Part shown: positions 38,829 to 47,877 of the stretch, in pieces
Layout of the letters: the number at the start of each line of letters is the position of its first letter
Numbering within the stretch: position 1 is the first letter of the stretch
NCBI GenBank assembly: GCA_000818945.1
Contig: KN805403.1
Location: 171,587 to 235,586, forward strand
DNA length: 64,000 nucleotides
Origin: Schizochytrium sp. CCTCC M209059
Lineage: Eukaryota > Sar > Bigyra > Thraustochytrida > Thraustochytriidae
Reading direction: 5' to 3'
Notes under the pieces: generated by a model
The model's database searches: none
Seen by the model: the letters and a program-made list of their open reading frames with translations, nothing else
What the model was told of the DNA's origin: nothing
Translations under genes and position numbers: made by a program

Positions 38829-40151
38829 TTAATCGAGCTTCTTCTTCGCGCTGGGTGACACAGTCTCCACAAAAAGATTGTAGGCAAGAAGCGCATTGTC
38901 CGGGTCGGGGAAGACACACCATCCTAGAAAGCAGAGTTTGGCAATGATGTAGACTGGCATAAGATACACGAGACGAATGAACAGAATGTCCTCGAGCATG
39001 TGCAGCGCAGCATAAATGGTCCAGTATGCCCGCCACGCTCCAATCTCGTGAGAATCCTTTTTCTTGGCCAGAAGGGCGGAACGCGTTTGCGCCAATGGGT
39101 AAATGAAACCAAGTACGCGCGTCGCCCAAAGAATAAAGAGTTTGAGATAGCTTGGGCCCTCAGTATACTTGTATTCATCGTCATCCTCCTGATCCTCGAC
39201 CCTGACCTTGTTGTTTTGCGAAATGGCATCGCCACCATCGACCTGGCGTTTGACTTTACTCGCCACATCGCGCAGAGAGCATCGTGACTTAGCGTCCATG
39301 TACAAACTCAGCATTGCTTGTCGCACTTTGACATTCGTGGCATCGGCGAGGCCTGTCGAGCTGTCCACGATGCGCGCGCACTTGAATCCATCCGCAAAAC
39401 AGCGCGCAGCAGCGGTTTGGACGATATCTGCAGCTCCATTACTGCTCCGCGCGCCAAGCGCGTGCAGCGTATGATCAACGCCGAGGCTCTCGTCAAGAAT
39501 GGTGTTCTGGCCATCGTACAGCTCACCATTGGCAATAGTTGCAACCATGACCTTGCCGCGACCAAGGACTCTGGAGGTCGCCCCGAAGCCTTCTTGAATT
39601 GTCTTTGCGAGCGAATCTGCCTGCTCCAAGGTGAAGATCTCGCTCATATCGGCGACACCAAGCACGTACGTCTTGCCCGAATCTCTACGCAAGATGCCGG
39701 GTGCTCGAGACCAGTCTTCCGGAGAACTGGCGTCGATAACTAGCACGCTCTCCAAGTCAACGGGGAGCACGTCCGAGCTCTCGACACCCTGGAGGATCGC
39801 TTCGCGCTTGGCATCAAGTAATCCACTATCTGGATGCAGGGCGTCAGCGTCCGCTGGGCTCACTTGGTCCATGGTGGCCACTCGGGTTTCTGCGGCCTCA
39901 CGGCTGCTTCGCCCAAAGAAGATTGGTACGAGAAGAGCCACGAGCACTGCGGCAAACAGCAGCTTTGTCATCGACGTGTCAGTATAGCCCATGACGAGTT
40001 TCAGATTGATCGACTGTTCTCCGCTTCCGTCGTCGCCTGCGCTCGGGATGTCGCGCTCCTTATTCGTCTTTTGCGCCATGTGCTGAGTGTACAAGCAGTA
40101 GACGAGAACGACCAAGAGAATCCCTGCTACCACGTCGAGCGTCGTCGTCAT
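38829..40151 (-). CDS. TB2/DP1/HVA22 (REEP)-domain membrane protein with an added N-terminal domain
   Basis: 440 residues. Two hydrophobic spans lie at ~5-23 (VVAGILLVVLVYCLYTQ) and ~62-80 (MTKLLFAAVLVALLVPIFFG). Then comes a soluble region of about 220 residues (~110-330) with alternating strand/helix character: SVLVIDASSPEDW, KTYVLGVADMSEIFTLEQADSLA, GRGKVMVATIANGELY. I do not recognise it. The last ~105 residues are a TB2/DP1/HVA22 domain: RVLGFIYPLAQTRSALLAKK, then AYWTIYAALHMLEDILF and YIIAKLCFLGWCVFPDPDNALLAYNLFV, matching the family YP, YW, AKL and LP landmarks. REEP and HVA22 proteins are hairpin membrane proteins that curve tubular ER. The standard protein is only the hairpin domain, so this fusion is atypical. 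The protein ends KKKLD, not a canonical KKxx signal. The start is the first ATG, directly before the first span. Confidence 0.8.
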   Translation of the reverse strand: MTTTLDVVAGILLVVLVYCLYTQHMAQKTNKERDIPSAGDDGSGEQSINLKLVMGYTDTSMTKLLFAAVLVALLVPIFFGRSSREAAETRVATMDQVSPADADALHPDSGLLDAKREAILQGVESSDVLPVDLESVLVIDASSPEDWSRAPGILRRDSGKTYVLGVADMSEIFTLEQADSLAKTIQEGFGATSRVLGRGKVMVATIANGELYDGQNTILDESLGVDHTLHALGARSSNGAADIVQTAAARCFADGFKCARIVDSSTGLADATNVKVRQAMLSLYMDAKSRCSLRDVASKVKRQVDGGDAISQNNKVRVEDQEDDDEYKYTEGPSYLKLFILWATRVLGFIYPLAQTRSALLAKKKDSHEIGAWRAYWTIYAALHMLEDILFIRLVYLMPVYIIAKLCFLGWCVFPDPDNALLAYNLFVETVSPSAKKKLD

Positions 40152-41139
40152 ACGTTGCTGGGCTCACTCTCCTCTCCTCGCCTCTCCTCGCCTCTCCTCT
40201 CCTCTTCGCGCGTGCCCAGGCTGAGGATTCTTCTGCTTGCACTTGCTGCCGCTTTCGTCCGCCTCCGTCGAGGTTGGACGGGCGGGCTCTGCGTCGTACC
40301 GTCCTGAACGGCGACGACGACGACGACGCTCGCGAACACAGGCGGGGGGCGCGCCTCGATGCCAGCGGCGCGGGCGCCGGCAGCGAGGAGACGCGGGCGC
40401 CGCGCGCGCGGCGAAGAGCTTCTCCTCCCGGTGCTCCCTCTGCTCTTCCGCCACGTCGTTCGCGCGCGTATCCGCGTGCGCGTCGGGCGGTTAGGAGTTT
40501 GGTGCCGGGTTGTGACTCTGGCGACGACGACGAGAACGTTGATCAGGCAAAGGAGGGTTGCTCACTTCAGGGCCGCGGCCTCGTGTGCATGGAAAGCTTC
40601 TTCTCTTTGCTAGGATTGCCGACGGCATCAATGGCTTCTTACGTTTAGCGGTGTTGCTGCGCTCGGACTTGACCTGGAATTGCGAATGCATGCAGGAATG
40701 AGGCGTGCAAGAGCGAATGTAGGAATGAGGCTCTCATCGTTTGGGGATAAAAGAAAAGATAAGATAACTTGAAGATAATCTCAGAAGCGCCTCAGACTCG
40801 AAATATCATGTCAGCATAATTGCAATATTCACAAAGACTAAACGCGCGTCGTGCTAAACAGGCGGCCTTCAGGATGTCAGGCTTGTCGATGTGGCTGCGC
40901 ACATCGGTCTTTTACCTGAAAAAAAGTTCGAGTCCGGAAGGAGCGGTAAACTATTGGAATTCAATTGGGCTCCTTTTTAGGGTGGAAGAGGGAGAGGATA
41001 AATCGGTGTGAATAGCAGCAATCCAGCAGGGAAAGAAAATCCAGCAAGCGAATGAAATTAAGATCATTTTCAGACTTGTCAGAGACCGCGCAGCTTTCGT
41101 TTACTATCAAAGAGAGGCGTGTCCATCCAGAGCACTCAC
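40152..41139. other. Intergenic region between the REEP-like and adenylyl cyclase genes
   Basis: About 1 kb. A CGCCTCTCCT-type array (40167-40206) and a GAC run (about 40308-40330) lie in the leader of the REEP-like gene. The remainder, about 40670-41139, is AT-richer and is the 3' flank of the cyclase gene, with AGGAATGAGG present twice near 40695 and 40722. The small frames here look random. Confidence 0.5.
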
Positions 41140-44100
41140 TCACTGGATGACACAGACTCGCGTGCCATGAGAAGAGGATGCCTGGCCAGTCCGCATAGAA
41201 GCTTCATTGCCCGATGCGGGAAGGCCCGCATTGTTTGATTGTGATGGCAGCTTGGCACCTGTTGCTTTTTGCTGCGACTGTTGGCCGCGAATGGTATTTT
41301 CAAGAAGCTCAATGAACGCCTTGAGCTCCGCAAAGAATATTTCGGCTGGAGAATCGTTGTTGGAAGGAGACGTCGGGGTGGCGCTAGAGAAGAATCGCCC
41401 AAACAATTGACGTGGTCTCTTGTTTGTCGTAAAGACTCGCGTGATAAAGTCCATGCCGTCAGGATAACTCGAGTCGTCCAAATCATCGACGCTGACCATT
41501 GGACCAGCCGAAGACTCGGACGTGTCGTCACCATAAAGAAAGCAAGCTTTGTTACTTGCATTCGGAGAGTGCGATGCCCGAAAGTACTGCTGGCGAATGC
41601 CGCTGCCTGTATCCTGACTTCCCGACATGGTTTCTTCAAGCTCGCTTCTTCGATGATTCAGAAACTGCTTCAGCGAATTGCATACCATGCGCAAGGTTCG
41701 ACCTTTCAATTTGTCACATTTCACAAGGGCGGATATTTGCATGAGAAGAGCATGGGCCTCCGTAAACGCGCCTGCATTGATGTATGCTTCCACCGAGCCC
41801 ACGGCATAGTCCATTGCCTTGTCAAAGGCGTCGGCACGAAGCAAGTGGTACAACATGGACACATAATGGTCTCGAAGATCGTCCTGATGCACTCGGGCGA
41901 TCCAGCTTGCAACCTGCTTGTGTAGAGTGATTTGATCGGCACGTAGCAAAAGCGAATAACACGCCTGCTGTAATTTTGGATGCACGAACTCGTAAAGGTC
42001 TGACTCACCGCAAGCTGCCTTTGCTTTAAGCCGAATAAAGCTTTCCATAACGAGAAGGTCGAGGACGGCGTCCAGTAGAGTCATTTCGTCCTCCCGACGA
42101 CGCAAGAAGGATCTGGGAAGGATGTCCGCAAGCGTGTCGTAGTCAAAGAGGGGGCCAATCACACTGGCTGCTTTGAGACAGCGCTGTTCGGCGGTGCTCA
42201 AGCCATCGAGACGCGCCACGAAAGCTTTGGTGAAAGCGTCGCGATGCTTTTGCGTTGTTTCAATTCTGTCCTCGTTCTCGGAGAGGGGTGAGCGATCCTG
42301 ATTGTCTTCCAACCCGGACGGATCTGCAACGAGGCCGCGAGCAATTTCGATTGCCAAAAATGGATGCCCTCGCGAAACTTCATAGACCCGCTCACATTCG
42401 GAAAGTAGCCATTCTTTCTCGGGGAATCTTTCGCGCAGAATGATTTCAATATCCACCAAACGCAATCGGGGAAGCACGATCGTATAGAGTTTGCCAACCT
42501 TGCTCGTGTTGAGATACTCGACGCGATGCGCTTGCTGCTTGGCCGATGACTGAAGTCGCGTGGGATGCAGATCATGCTCGCCGTACGTCAAGACGGAGGA
42601 ACTGGCATTCTGCGCGGCAGAGGTCGGCGTTATTGCGGCCGCATTCTTCTTTCTAGACTGTTGAACTGTGCCCATAATAAAAAGGTTCAACTTGGTCGTC
42701 GTCAACAGCGTCATGAGAATGTCCCAGCTGCAGGTGTCCGTCCAATGCATGTCATCGATAGCGATGACAATGTCACAGCTCAGCATTTGTCGCATCGTCT
42801 TTGTGAGAAAGAGCTTCACCAAGGCGCTGCGTACGACTGCATAGTTTCGACTGCTCTCATCCTCGTCCCAACCCACACCCTTGCCCTCAGTCTTGGAGAG
42901 GATAGAGGTCTCAATGATTGCGCTGGCGCTCATTTCGGTAGTATTGAGAGCGGCCTTCCACTCACTGAGAATCGAGTCAATGCTCTCGACCTGATTTGGC
43001 CCCCGTGCATCCTGCGACTCGCCTTGTCGGCTCTTGACGAGCAATTCATAGACCTTGGAGAGTACCGAGTACGGCTGGTAGTGATCTTCTGGTCTCAGGC
43101 TGATTATGATAGGAACGAACTTCAGAGTCACGGCAAAGGCAGCTGCATGGCGTAGAAGAGCGCTTCTCCCACCGCCTTCCTCCGATTTCAGAAGGACGAG
43201 GCTCCCGCCGCGCTGTTCGAGTAAATCCATTTTCGACGACCGTTTCACTGAAAGACGCGAAGAGCACGTTTTCAATTGCTCGCCGTTGTGCAACGTTTGC
43301 ACAGACTTAGTTTTGCTTTTTCGTGGGATTCGCGATCCTCCCATGGGCATCGCGTCATTGTTAACGTCGCTGCTAGCCTGGCCATAGTCCACAACGCAAG
43401 ACATTTGACGGACCCTGGGTAGTGGGCCTGACTGTGGCGAAAAGCGTCCTTTTTCTCCGACTTTAGTCTCTTCGGTTACTCCTCTTCCTTGTCCACGATC
43501 TTGTGCTTTTTCCTCTACTTCTTGACGCGAGAATGACTTTCCTTCGCTCTCTTTCGCTTCTTTGGTCTCTGTTTTGTCTCCAATGCCACCTTCGTCGCTG
43601 TATGCACTCTTGGCTTCTACTTCTTCTTCGCTGTCTTCATCTTCCTCTTCTACGTCTTGTCCTTCTCTTGACTGCGGCTCAAGCTCAGGATAGACGATAT
43701 CTTTTTGTCCATTGCTACGGTGGATTCGATCCATTCGTTCCTGTATTTTCTCGGCTTTGGTTTGAGGAAGGGAATAGCGCCCCCCCCGTGAATCGCGAAA
43801 TTGATTGACTCGATACTCGGAAGTGTCCAGAGCAGCGATTTCGTCGAATTCTGGGCTTCGCGCGATTTGGCCGCCCCCAGCAGTTTTGCTACGATTAAAG
43901 ACCTGGTTTCCGGGCACAAAGGTTTTATTTTGCACCGAAAGCGCATCCGCTTCACGATCATTCGCATCGACTTGCTGCAAACCTCCGCTCGCTCGATGAA
44001 GCGGGGTTTGCCTGTCAAATGAGCGCCTGCGGGATTGATGAGCATTCGGTCTTGCAAGCTCGTTATCGTCTCCGTACACATCAAGTCTACGCTGCATGTC

Positions 44101-46452
44101 TCGCGTTCTCAAAATGAGCTTGATCGAGGCAAATTCATTGTCGAATCCGACACAGTGGCTCGAAGACACCTCTCCAACCTGTGTTGATGGTAATGCGCGC
44201 GGCGTCACCCCGTACAGAGACTTGCGGCTACTTATTCCTTTGACGGTCACTCCGTGAAAGGGGTGAAACTGGAATTCGGACGTGTCGCACCGCGAGTGGG
44301 TTGTTTCGTCGCAAATCACGCACCAATTCTGGGAGAACATGGCTTTGTCCCGCCGATCAGATGCGTTCGGCGCGAATGATGTCTGAGGAGCGGGACTGTC
44401 GACATTGAGAACCCGCGAACTCTCAAAAGCCTTTGCTTGCGCCAGCACTGTAAGTCTGTGGGGCTCACCTGGTGCTCGAACCCTTTCTTGCACGTGCCGT
44501 CGTTTCGTCTCGTTGGAAGTCGCTTCCCTCGCTTTCCATGCATTTGCCGACTTGAATCCAAAAGACATGAGACGCGCAGCCATATTGACCGTGTTGCCAA
44601 CGAGAGCGAATTCTTTTCGCCGCGCGTTTCCGACCGTCCCCGAGTATGCTTGTCCTGAGGTCACACCTGCATATGCGTGCACGTCAATCCGCGACAGGTC
44701 CTGACAAAACTTTGTTGCACACTTGAGGCCTCGCTTTGGATCGTCAAAGTGCGCACACTTTGGCACACCAAGAGCAAATATCATCACCATCCCCTTATCA
44801 TCCACGAGAAATTGCCGGAGCATTGCCTCAAAATCGCGAAGAGCCAATTGTGCAATGCTTACGATCTCGTCAATGAGATGGAGAAAGGGAACTCCTTCGC
44901 TATCGAGCGCACACTGTATCCGAGGTCCATCAAGCTTGACAAAAATCACAGTGGCATCGCGAATCTCTGCCTCCACGGCAAGAGAAGCGTTTTGCGACCA
45001 CACATCAATCTCCAAAGGTGGGGGGACAAACATGAGGGCCTTTTGTACGATATTTGGGAACTCTGCAGCGCCGCTTTTGTCATCTTCCCTCGGTGGCACT
45101 GAAGAGCAGGTTGCATTCATTTGTTCAACGCACTGCGCAAGGTGCTCGTCGAGAGCAGCGTTGTCAACGCTTAAAATATGATAAAATACGTCCCGCGAGC
45201 CTGTCGCAGAAAATGGTAATGATGATGATGATGGCTGCTGCTGCTGCTGAGAACGCAAGTTATGAGCCGAGTCTTCAGGATAGCCATTTGGGGAAGCCGT
45301 AAAAAAGTCTTTAGTGTGTTCGGCCGTAAAGCTGTCAACGACAAGCTCGCAAGCGTTCGCCTTTTCCAGAGCCTTTCCAAGCTTTTTAAAGAGCGGCCCC
45401 ATCGCCATGAATTGAAAGTCGGTGCCTTCACTTCCTGCAATGTACAGGTGCAGAGGCCCCGAAGCAACGGCAACGTGGAGTGCAAGATTCCTGTCATGAA
45501 AGCGCGGTTTTGTTGCCGTGAGTTCGAGACCGCATCTTGTCGCCGCGATTGCGTTAAGTCTTCGTCGGTTTGCCAGCATGCGAGCGAGATTTTCGTCGGG
45601 AGCTTTGCCGCGCTTATAAAAGTCAAGAATTTTCTCGCAAACGCGAGCCGTCTCAAATCCATTATTGGACTGCGCGCGTTGAGCGTTCTGCAGGGTGTCT
45701 TCGCATGGGACCATATCAAACCAGCCGATGATGAGTGCATCGCCGGCAAAGTGAAGCACATCGCCTCCGTAGGCATTGATTACGTCCATGAGTGTTGAAA
45801 AGCATTGATTGATGCCGCTCTGAAGCTTGTCGAGACCGTCGGCGCCCTGGGCGCAAAATTCTTCCGTAAGCTTACAGAAACCCGATACATCTGCGAGCAT
45901 CAAGCTGCAGTTTGCGTGGGCAACAACCGGCCAGACATTACCTGCCTGTCGAACGCCCTCGACGCCAAGGTCGCTGCTCATAGACTCTCTGTCTCTACTT
46001 TGGTGACCAGCGTCCGGGTTTTCGCCATCATGCCGAGACTCGTGGCCATCGGTCCGAGCCGCGGTGGCCCTTTCCACCTCAAAATTCTCGCGTTGCTGTT
46101 CCATATCAAGAATGCGGTGAACCACAGCCGGGGTAAAGGCCAAGATGTCTCTTTTTAGGGTGCTTGGAGCGATACCCTGCCATTGATTGTGAATAAGACG
46201 TGCGCGCTGCCCATACATGGAGTCATCCACATCGTCGTCGTCTCGTGAGAGAGCTGCGTTCGAGCTGATGGTACCAGTCAGTGACGGCAAATGTGAAGAC
46301 GCATGCACGTCGCCGATACGCGCTCCGCGCTGTGCTGACATCGGCAAGAGTCGTGCCCCTCCATTGTCATCGCCTACGAGTGACCTGTGCGGGGAGAGGG
46401 GCATTGTCGCTCCTGAATAGACACTCGTTGCTCTGCTCCGAGTTATGCGCAC
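41140..46452 (-). CDS. Soluble-type adenylyl cyclase (ADCY10-like) with two class III cyclase domains and an ATPase-like region
   Basis: 1770 residues. Cyclase domain C1 (~180-390) has SLMLADVSGF (metal Asp188) and VLHFAGDALIIGW (metal Asp238). C2 (~505-660) has YAGVTSGQAYSGTVGNARRKEFALVGNTVNMAARLM, with the transition-state Asn and Arg. This C1/C2 order and spacing is that of bicarbonate-sensing soluble cyclases. A long disordered Glu/Ser/Arg-rich insert (~670-1060) follows. The STAND-like ATPase region of ADCY10 comes next: the P-loop site reads EEGGGRSALLRHA (~1090), with Arg where Lys is expected, and Walker B reads IVIAIDDMHWTD (~1231). Helical repeats fill ~1330-1650. The final Ser-rich tail is disordered. 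No membrane spans are seen, so it would be cytosolic or flagellar, making cAMP. The first ATG is used; Met17 and Met38 are alternatives. Activity should survive; nucleotide use by the ATPase region is doubtful. Confidence 0.93.
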   Translation of the reverse strand: MRITRSRATSVYSGATMPLSPHRSLVGDDNGGARLLPMSAQRGARIGDVHASSHLPSLTGTISSNAALSRDDDDVDDSMYGQRARLIHNQWQGIAPSTLKRDILAFTPAVVHRILDMEQQRENFEVERATAARTDGHESRHDGENPDAGHQSRDRESMSSDLGVEGVRQAGNVWPVVAHANCSLMLADVSGFCKLTEEFCAQGADGLDKLQSGINQCFSTLMDVINAYGGDVLHFAGDALIIGWFDMVPCEDTLQNAQRAQSNNGFETARVCEKILDFYKRGKAPDENLARMLANRRRLNAIAATRCGLELTATKPRFHDRNLALHVAVASGPLHLYIAGSEGTDFQFMAMGPLFKKLGKALEKANACELVVDSFTAEHTKDFFTASPNGYPEDSAHNLRSQQQQQPSSSSLPFSATGSRDVFYHILSVDNAALDEHLAQCVEQMNATCSSVPPREDDKSGAAEFPNIVQKALMFVPPPLEIDVWSQNASLAVEAEIRDATVIFVKLDGPRIQCALDSEGVPFLHLIDEIVSIAQLALRDFEAMLRQFLVDDKGMVMIFALGVPKCAHFDDPKRGLKCATKFCQDLSRIDVHAYAGVTSGQAYSGTVGNARRKEFALVGNTVNMAARLMSFGFKSANAWKAREATSNETKRRHVQERVRAPGEPHRLTVLAQAKAFESSRVLNVDSPAPQTSFAPNASDRRDKAMFSQNWCVICDETTHSRCDTSEFQFHPFHGVTVKGISSRKSLYGVTPRALPSTQVGEVSSSHCVGFDNEFASIKLILRTRDMQRRLDVYGDDNELARPNAHQSRRRSFDRQTPLHRASGGLQQVDANDREADALSVQNKTFVPGNQVFNRSKTAGGGQIARSPEFDEIAALDTSEYRVNQFRDSRGGRYSLPQTKAEKIQERMDRIHRSNGQKDIVYPELEPQSREGQDVEEEDEDSEEEVEAKSAYSDEGGIGDKTETKEAKESEGKSFSRQEVEEKAQDRGQGRGVTEETKVGEKGRFSPQSGPLPRVRQMSCVVDYGQASSDVNNDAMPMGGSRIPRKSKTKSVQTLHNGEQLKTCSSRLSVKRSSKMDLLEQRGGSLVLLKSEEGGGRSALLRHAAAFAVTLKFVPIIISLRPEDHYQPYSVLSKVYELLVKSRQGESQDARGPNQVESIDSILSEWKAALNTTEMSASAIIETSILSKTEGKGVGWDEDESSRNYAVVRSALVKLFLTKTMRQMLSCDIVIAIDDMHWTDTCSWDILMTLLTTTKLNLFIMGTVQQSRKKNAAAITPTSAAQNASSSVLTYGEHDLHPTRLQSSAKQQAHRVEYLNTSKVGKLYTIVLPRLRLVDIEIILRERFPEKEWLLSECERVYEVSRGHPFLAIEIARGLVADPSGLEDNQDRSPLSENEDRIETTQKHRDAFTKAFVARLDGLSTAEQRCLKAASVIGPLFDYDTLADILPRSFLRRREDEMTLLDAVLDLLVMESFIRLKAKAACGESDLYEFVHPKLQQACYSLLLRADQITLHKQVASWIARVHQDDLRDHYVSMLYHLLRADAFDKAMDYAVGSVEAYINAGAFTEAHALLMQISALVKCDKLKGRTLRMVCNSLKQFLNHRRSELEETMSGSQDTGSGIRQQYFRASHSPNASNKACFLYGDDTSESSAGPMVSVDDLDDSSYPDGMDFITRVFTTNKRPRQLFGRFFSSATPTSPSNNDSPAEIFFAELKAFIELLENTIRGQQSQQKATGAKLPSQSNNAGLPASGNEASMRTGQASSSHGTRVCVIQ

Positions 46453-47877
46453 TTCGCTTCACTACGCTTCACGTCACCACGCTGCGCCGCGCTGCGCTGC
46501 GCTGCGCCGCGCCGCGCCACGCAGCTCGGGCGTGGACGCCGCTGCGCAGCTTGCGCGTGGACGCCGTCGCGACGTTGATCCCGGAAGTGCGACTTTGGAT
46601 GAACGAGGTCTTTGTGTGCGACGCCACGCTGCAACGCCTTGGCCAATCTTGGAAAAAGAGAGTAAAAGGAGCGACCGAATTGAAGGATGATCGCACGGAG
46701 CGCTCCAATTGTCCAGGAGACAAAAAAAGTTCACGACTTTGTCAAAAGAATGAAAACTGGACCTTCGATCAATCAAACTGTCAATGCGCTACCACGTAGT
46801 GCAGCGCGACGTCTCATCTCTGTTCGCTACACAGAAGGATCGTAGAGTAGGAGCACACTTCTTTTTATTTTAATCAACGCGACGATATCTGACCAAGGCT
46901 CAGGGGCGATTTTTAGACTCCACACCCATTTTGCTCAACGGATTTTTTTTTAATCTTTTCAAAATCCGGCCGTGCTTCACTTTTGCCTCTGTGAAGAAGG
47001 TGAAGACCGGACGGGTCACACTTAAATTACGCACGCCCTTTGGAAAGAGGAAGCCAAACGCAGCTAGGCCTGATAGCTGGGTTCAGGTACGCATCGAGTT
47101 TGTACGATGGTGTCTGCTCGCTGTCACGTGCATGCGTATGTCTGACGGCGCGAATACTTTCTTTTTGTTGGTCGAGAGTCGTCGGCTTAAACTTGATATC
47201 CCTTTTCCTGATCCGCGGCGCTAGTACCCGTACCGGGCGTAGCCTTAAGCTTGCCATCACAATTTTTGTTTCCCCCCTTTTTCTCCCGGCGGCCCCGCTC
47301 CGCTCTCGCACCGCACCATGAGTTATATTCAGGTTCAGGCTCCAGCGGTTCAGTCGGGGCTCAAACCTCTCAGCGAGGCAGATCGCTCAGGATCGTCAGC
47401 TGTAGCTGCAGCTGCAGGCGGGCCAGTCAGGCAGGTAATTAGGTAGGCCGCCGCTCAACAGCTCAGCTCAGCTCAGCTCAGCTCATCTAGCGGCCTCGAC
47501 CTCAGGCTTCAGCTATTTCGTAACGGACAAACGGTCCTCAAACGGTGTGTATTATGTGCGTACTGGGTACACAGGTACACACTTTGAGTGTGTACTTTCT
47601 GTTCCGCCTTTCTTTCTTGTCGCGAACTAGGTGACATGAGAGCGGCAGCGGCGGCGGCGGCGAAGAAGAAGAAGAAGAAGAAGAAGAAGAAGAGCTGCGC
47701 TGCTCCAGAGTCATCCATCGAGGGCGGCGCCGGTCCTCTCATGCCCGCAAAGGGCGAGATTGGAGGACGGGATCAAGAGCGCCGGCGGTGGCCAGCCTCG
47801 CGCGCTGCGCATTTCACTGGGGTGAGTGCGGCTCTCTCCCCCGCTCCTCACTCAAACTAGAGTCTGCGTGAAAGCAC
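46453..47877. promoter_or_regulatory. Divergent region between the adenylyl cyclase and WW-ARM genes
   Basis: About 1.4 kb with no confident gene. Repeats: GCTGCGC/GCCGCGC at about 46480-46522, CAGCT at 47458-47486, GGC then GAA triplets at about 47645-47693. A 39-codon frame at 47318-47434 (MSYIQVQ start, after CGCACC) runs straight into GTAATT, which could be a donor site, but no convincing acceptor or partner exon was found. Confidence 0.45.

Noticed and set aside
40237..40648. Overlapping plus-strand frames of 85-124 codons upstream of the REEP-like gene
   Set aside because: Arg-rich translations of GAC and CGC repeats, with several frames equally open; no domain.
47318..47434. 39-codon frame (MSYIQVQ) ending at a possible GT donor
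   Set aside because: Good start context, but no acceptor gives a sensible in-frame continuation. The composition is Ala/Gly/Ser-rich, as in nearby repeats.
47588..47860. 90-codon frame with poly-Ala and poly-Lys upstream of the WW-ARM gene
   Set aside because: The core is a GGC/GAA-type triplet repeat, with no domain; treated as leader sequence.
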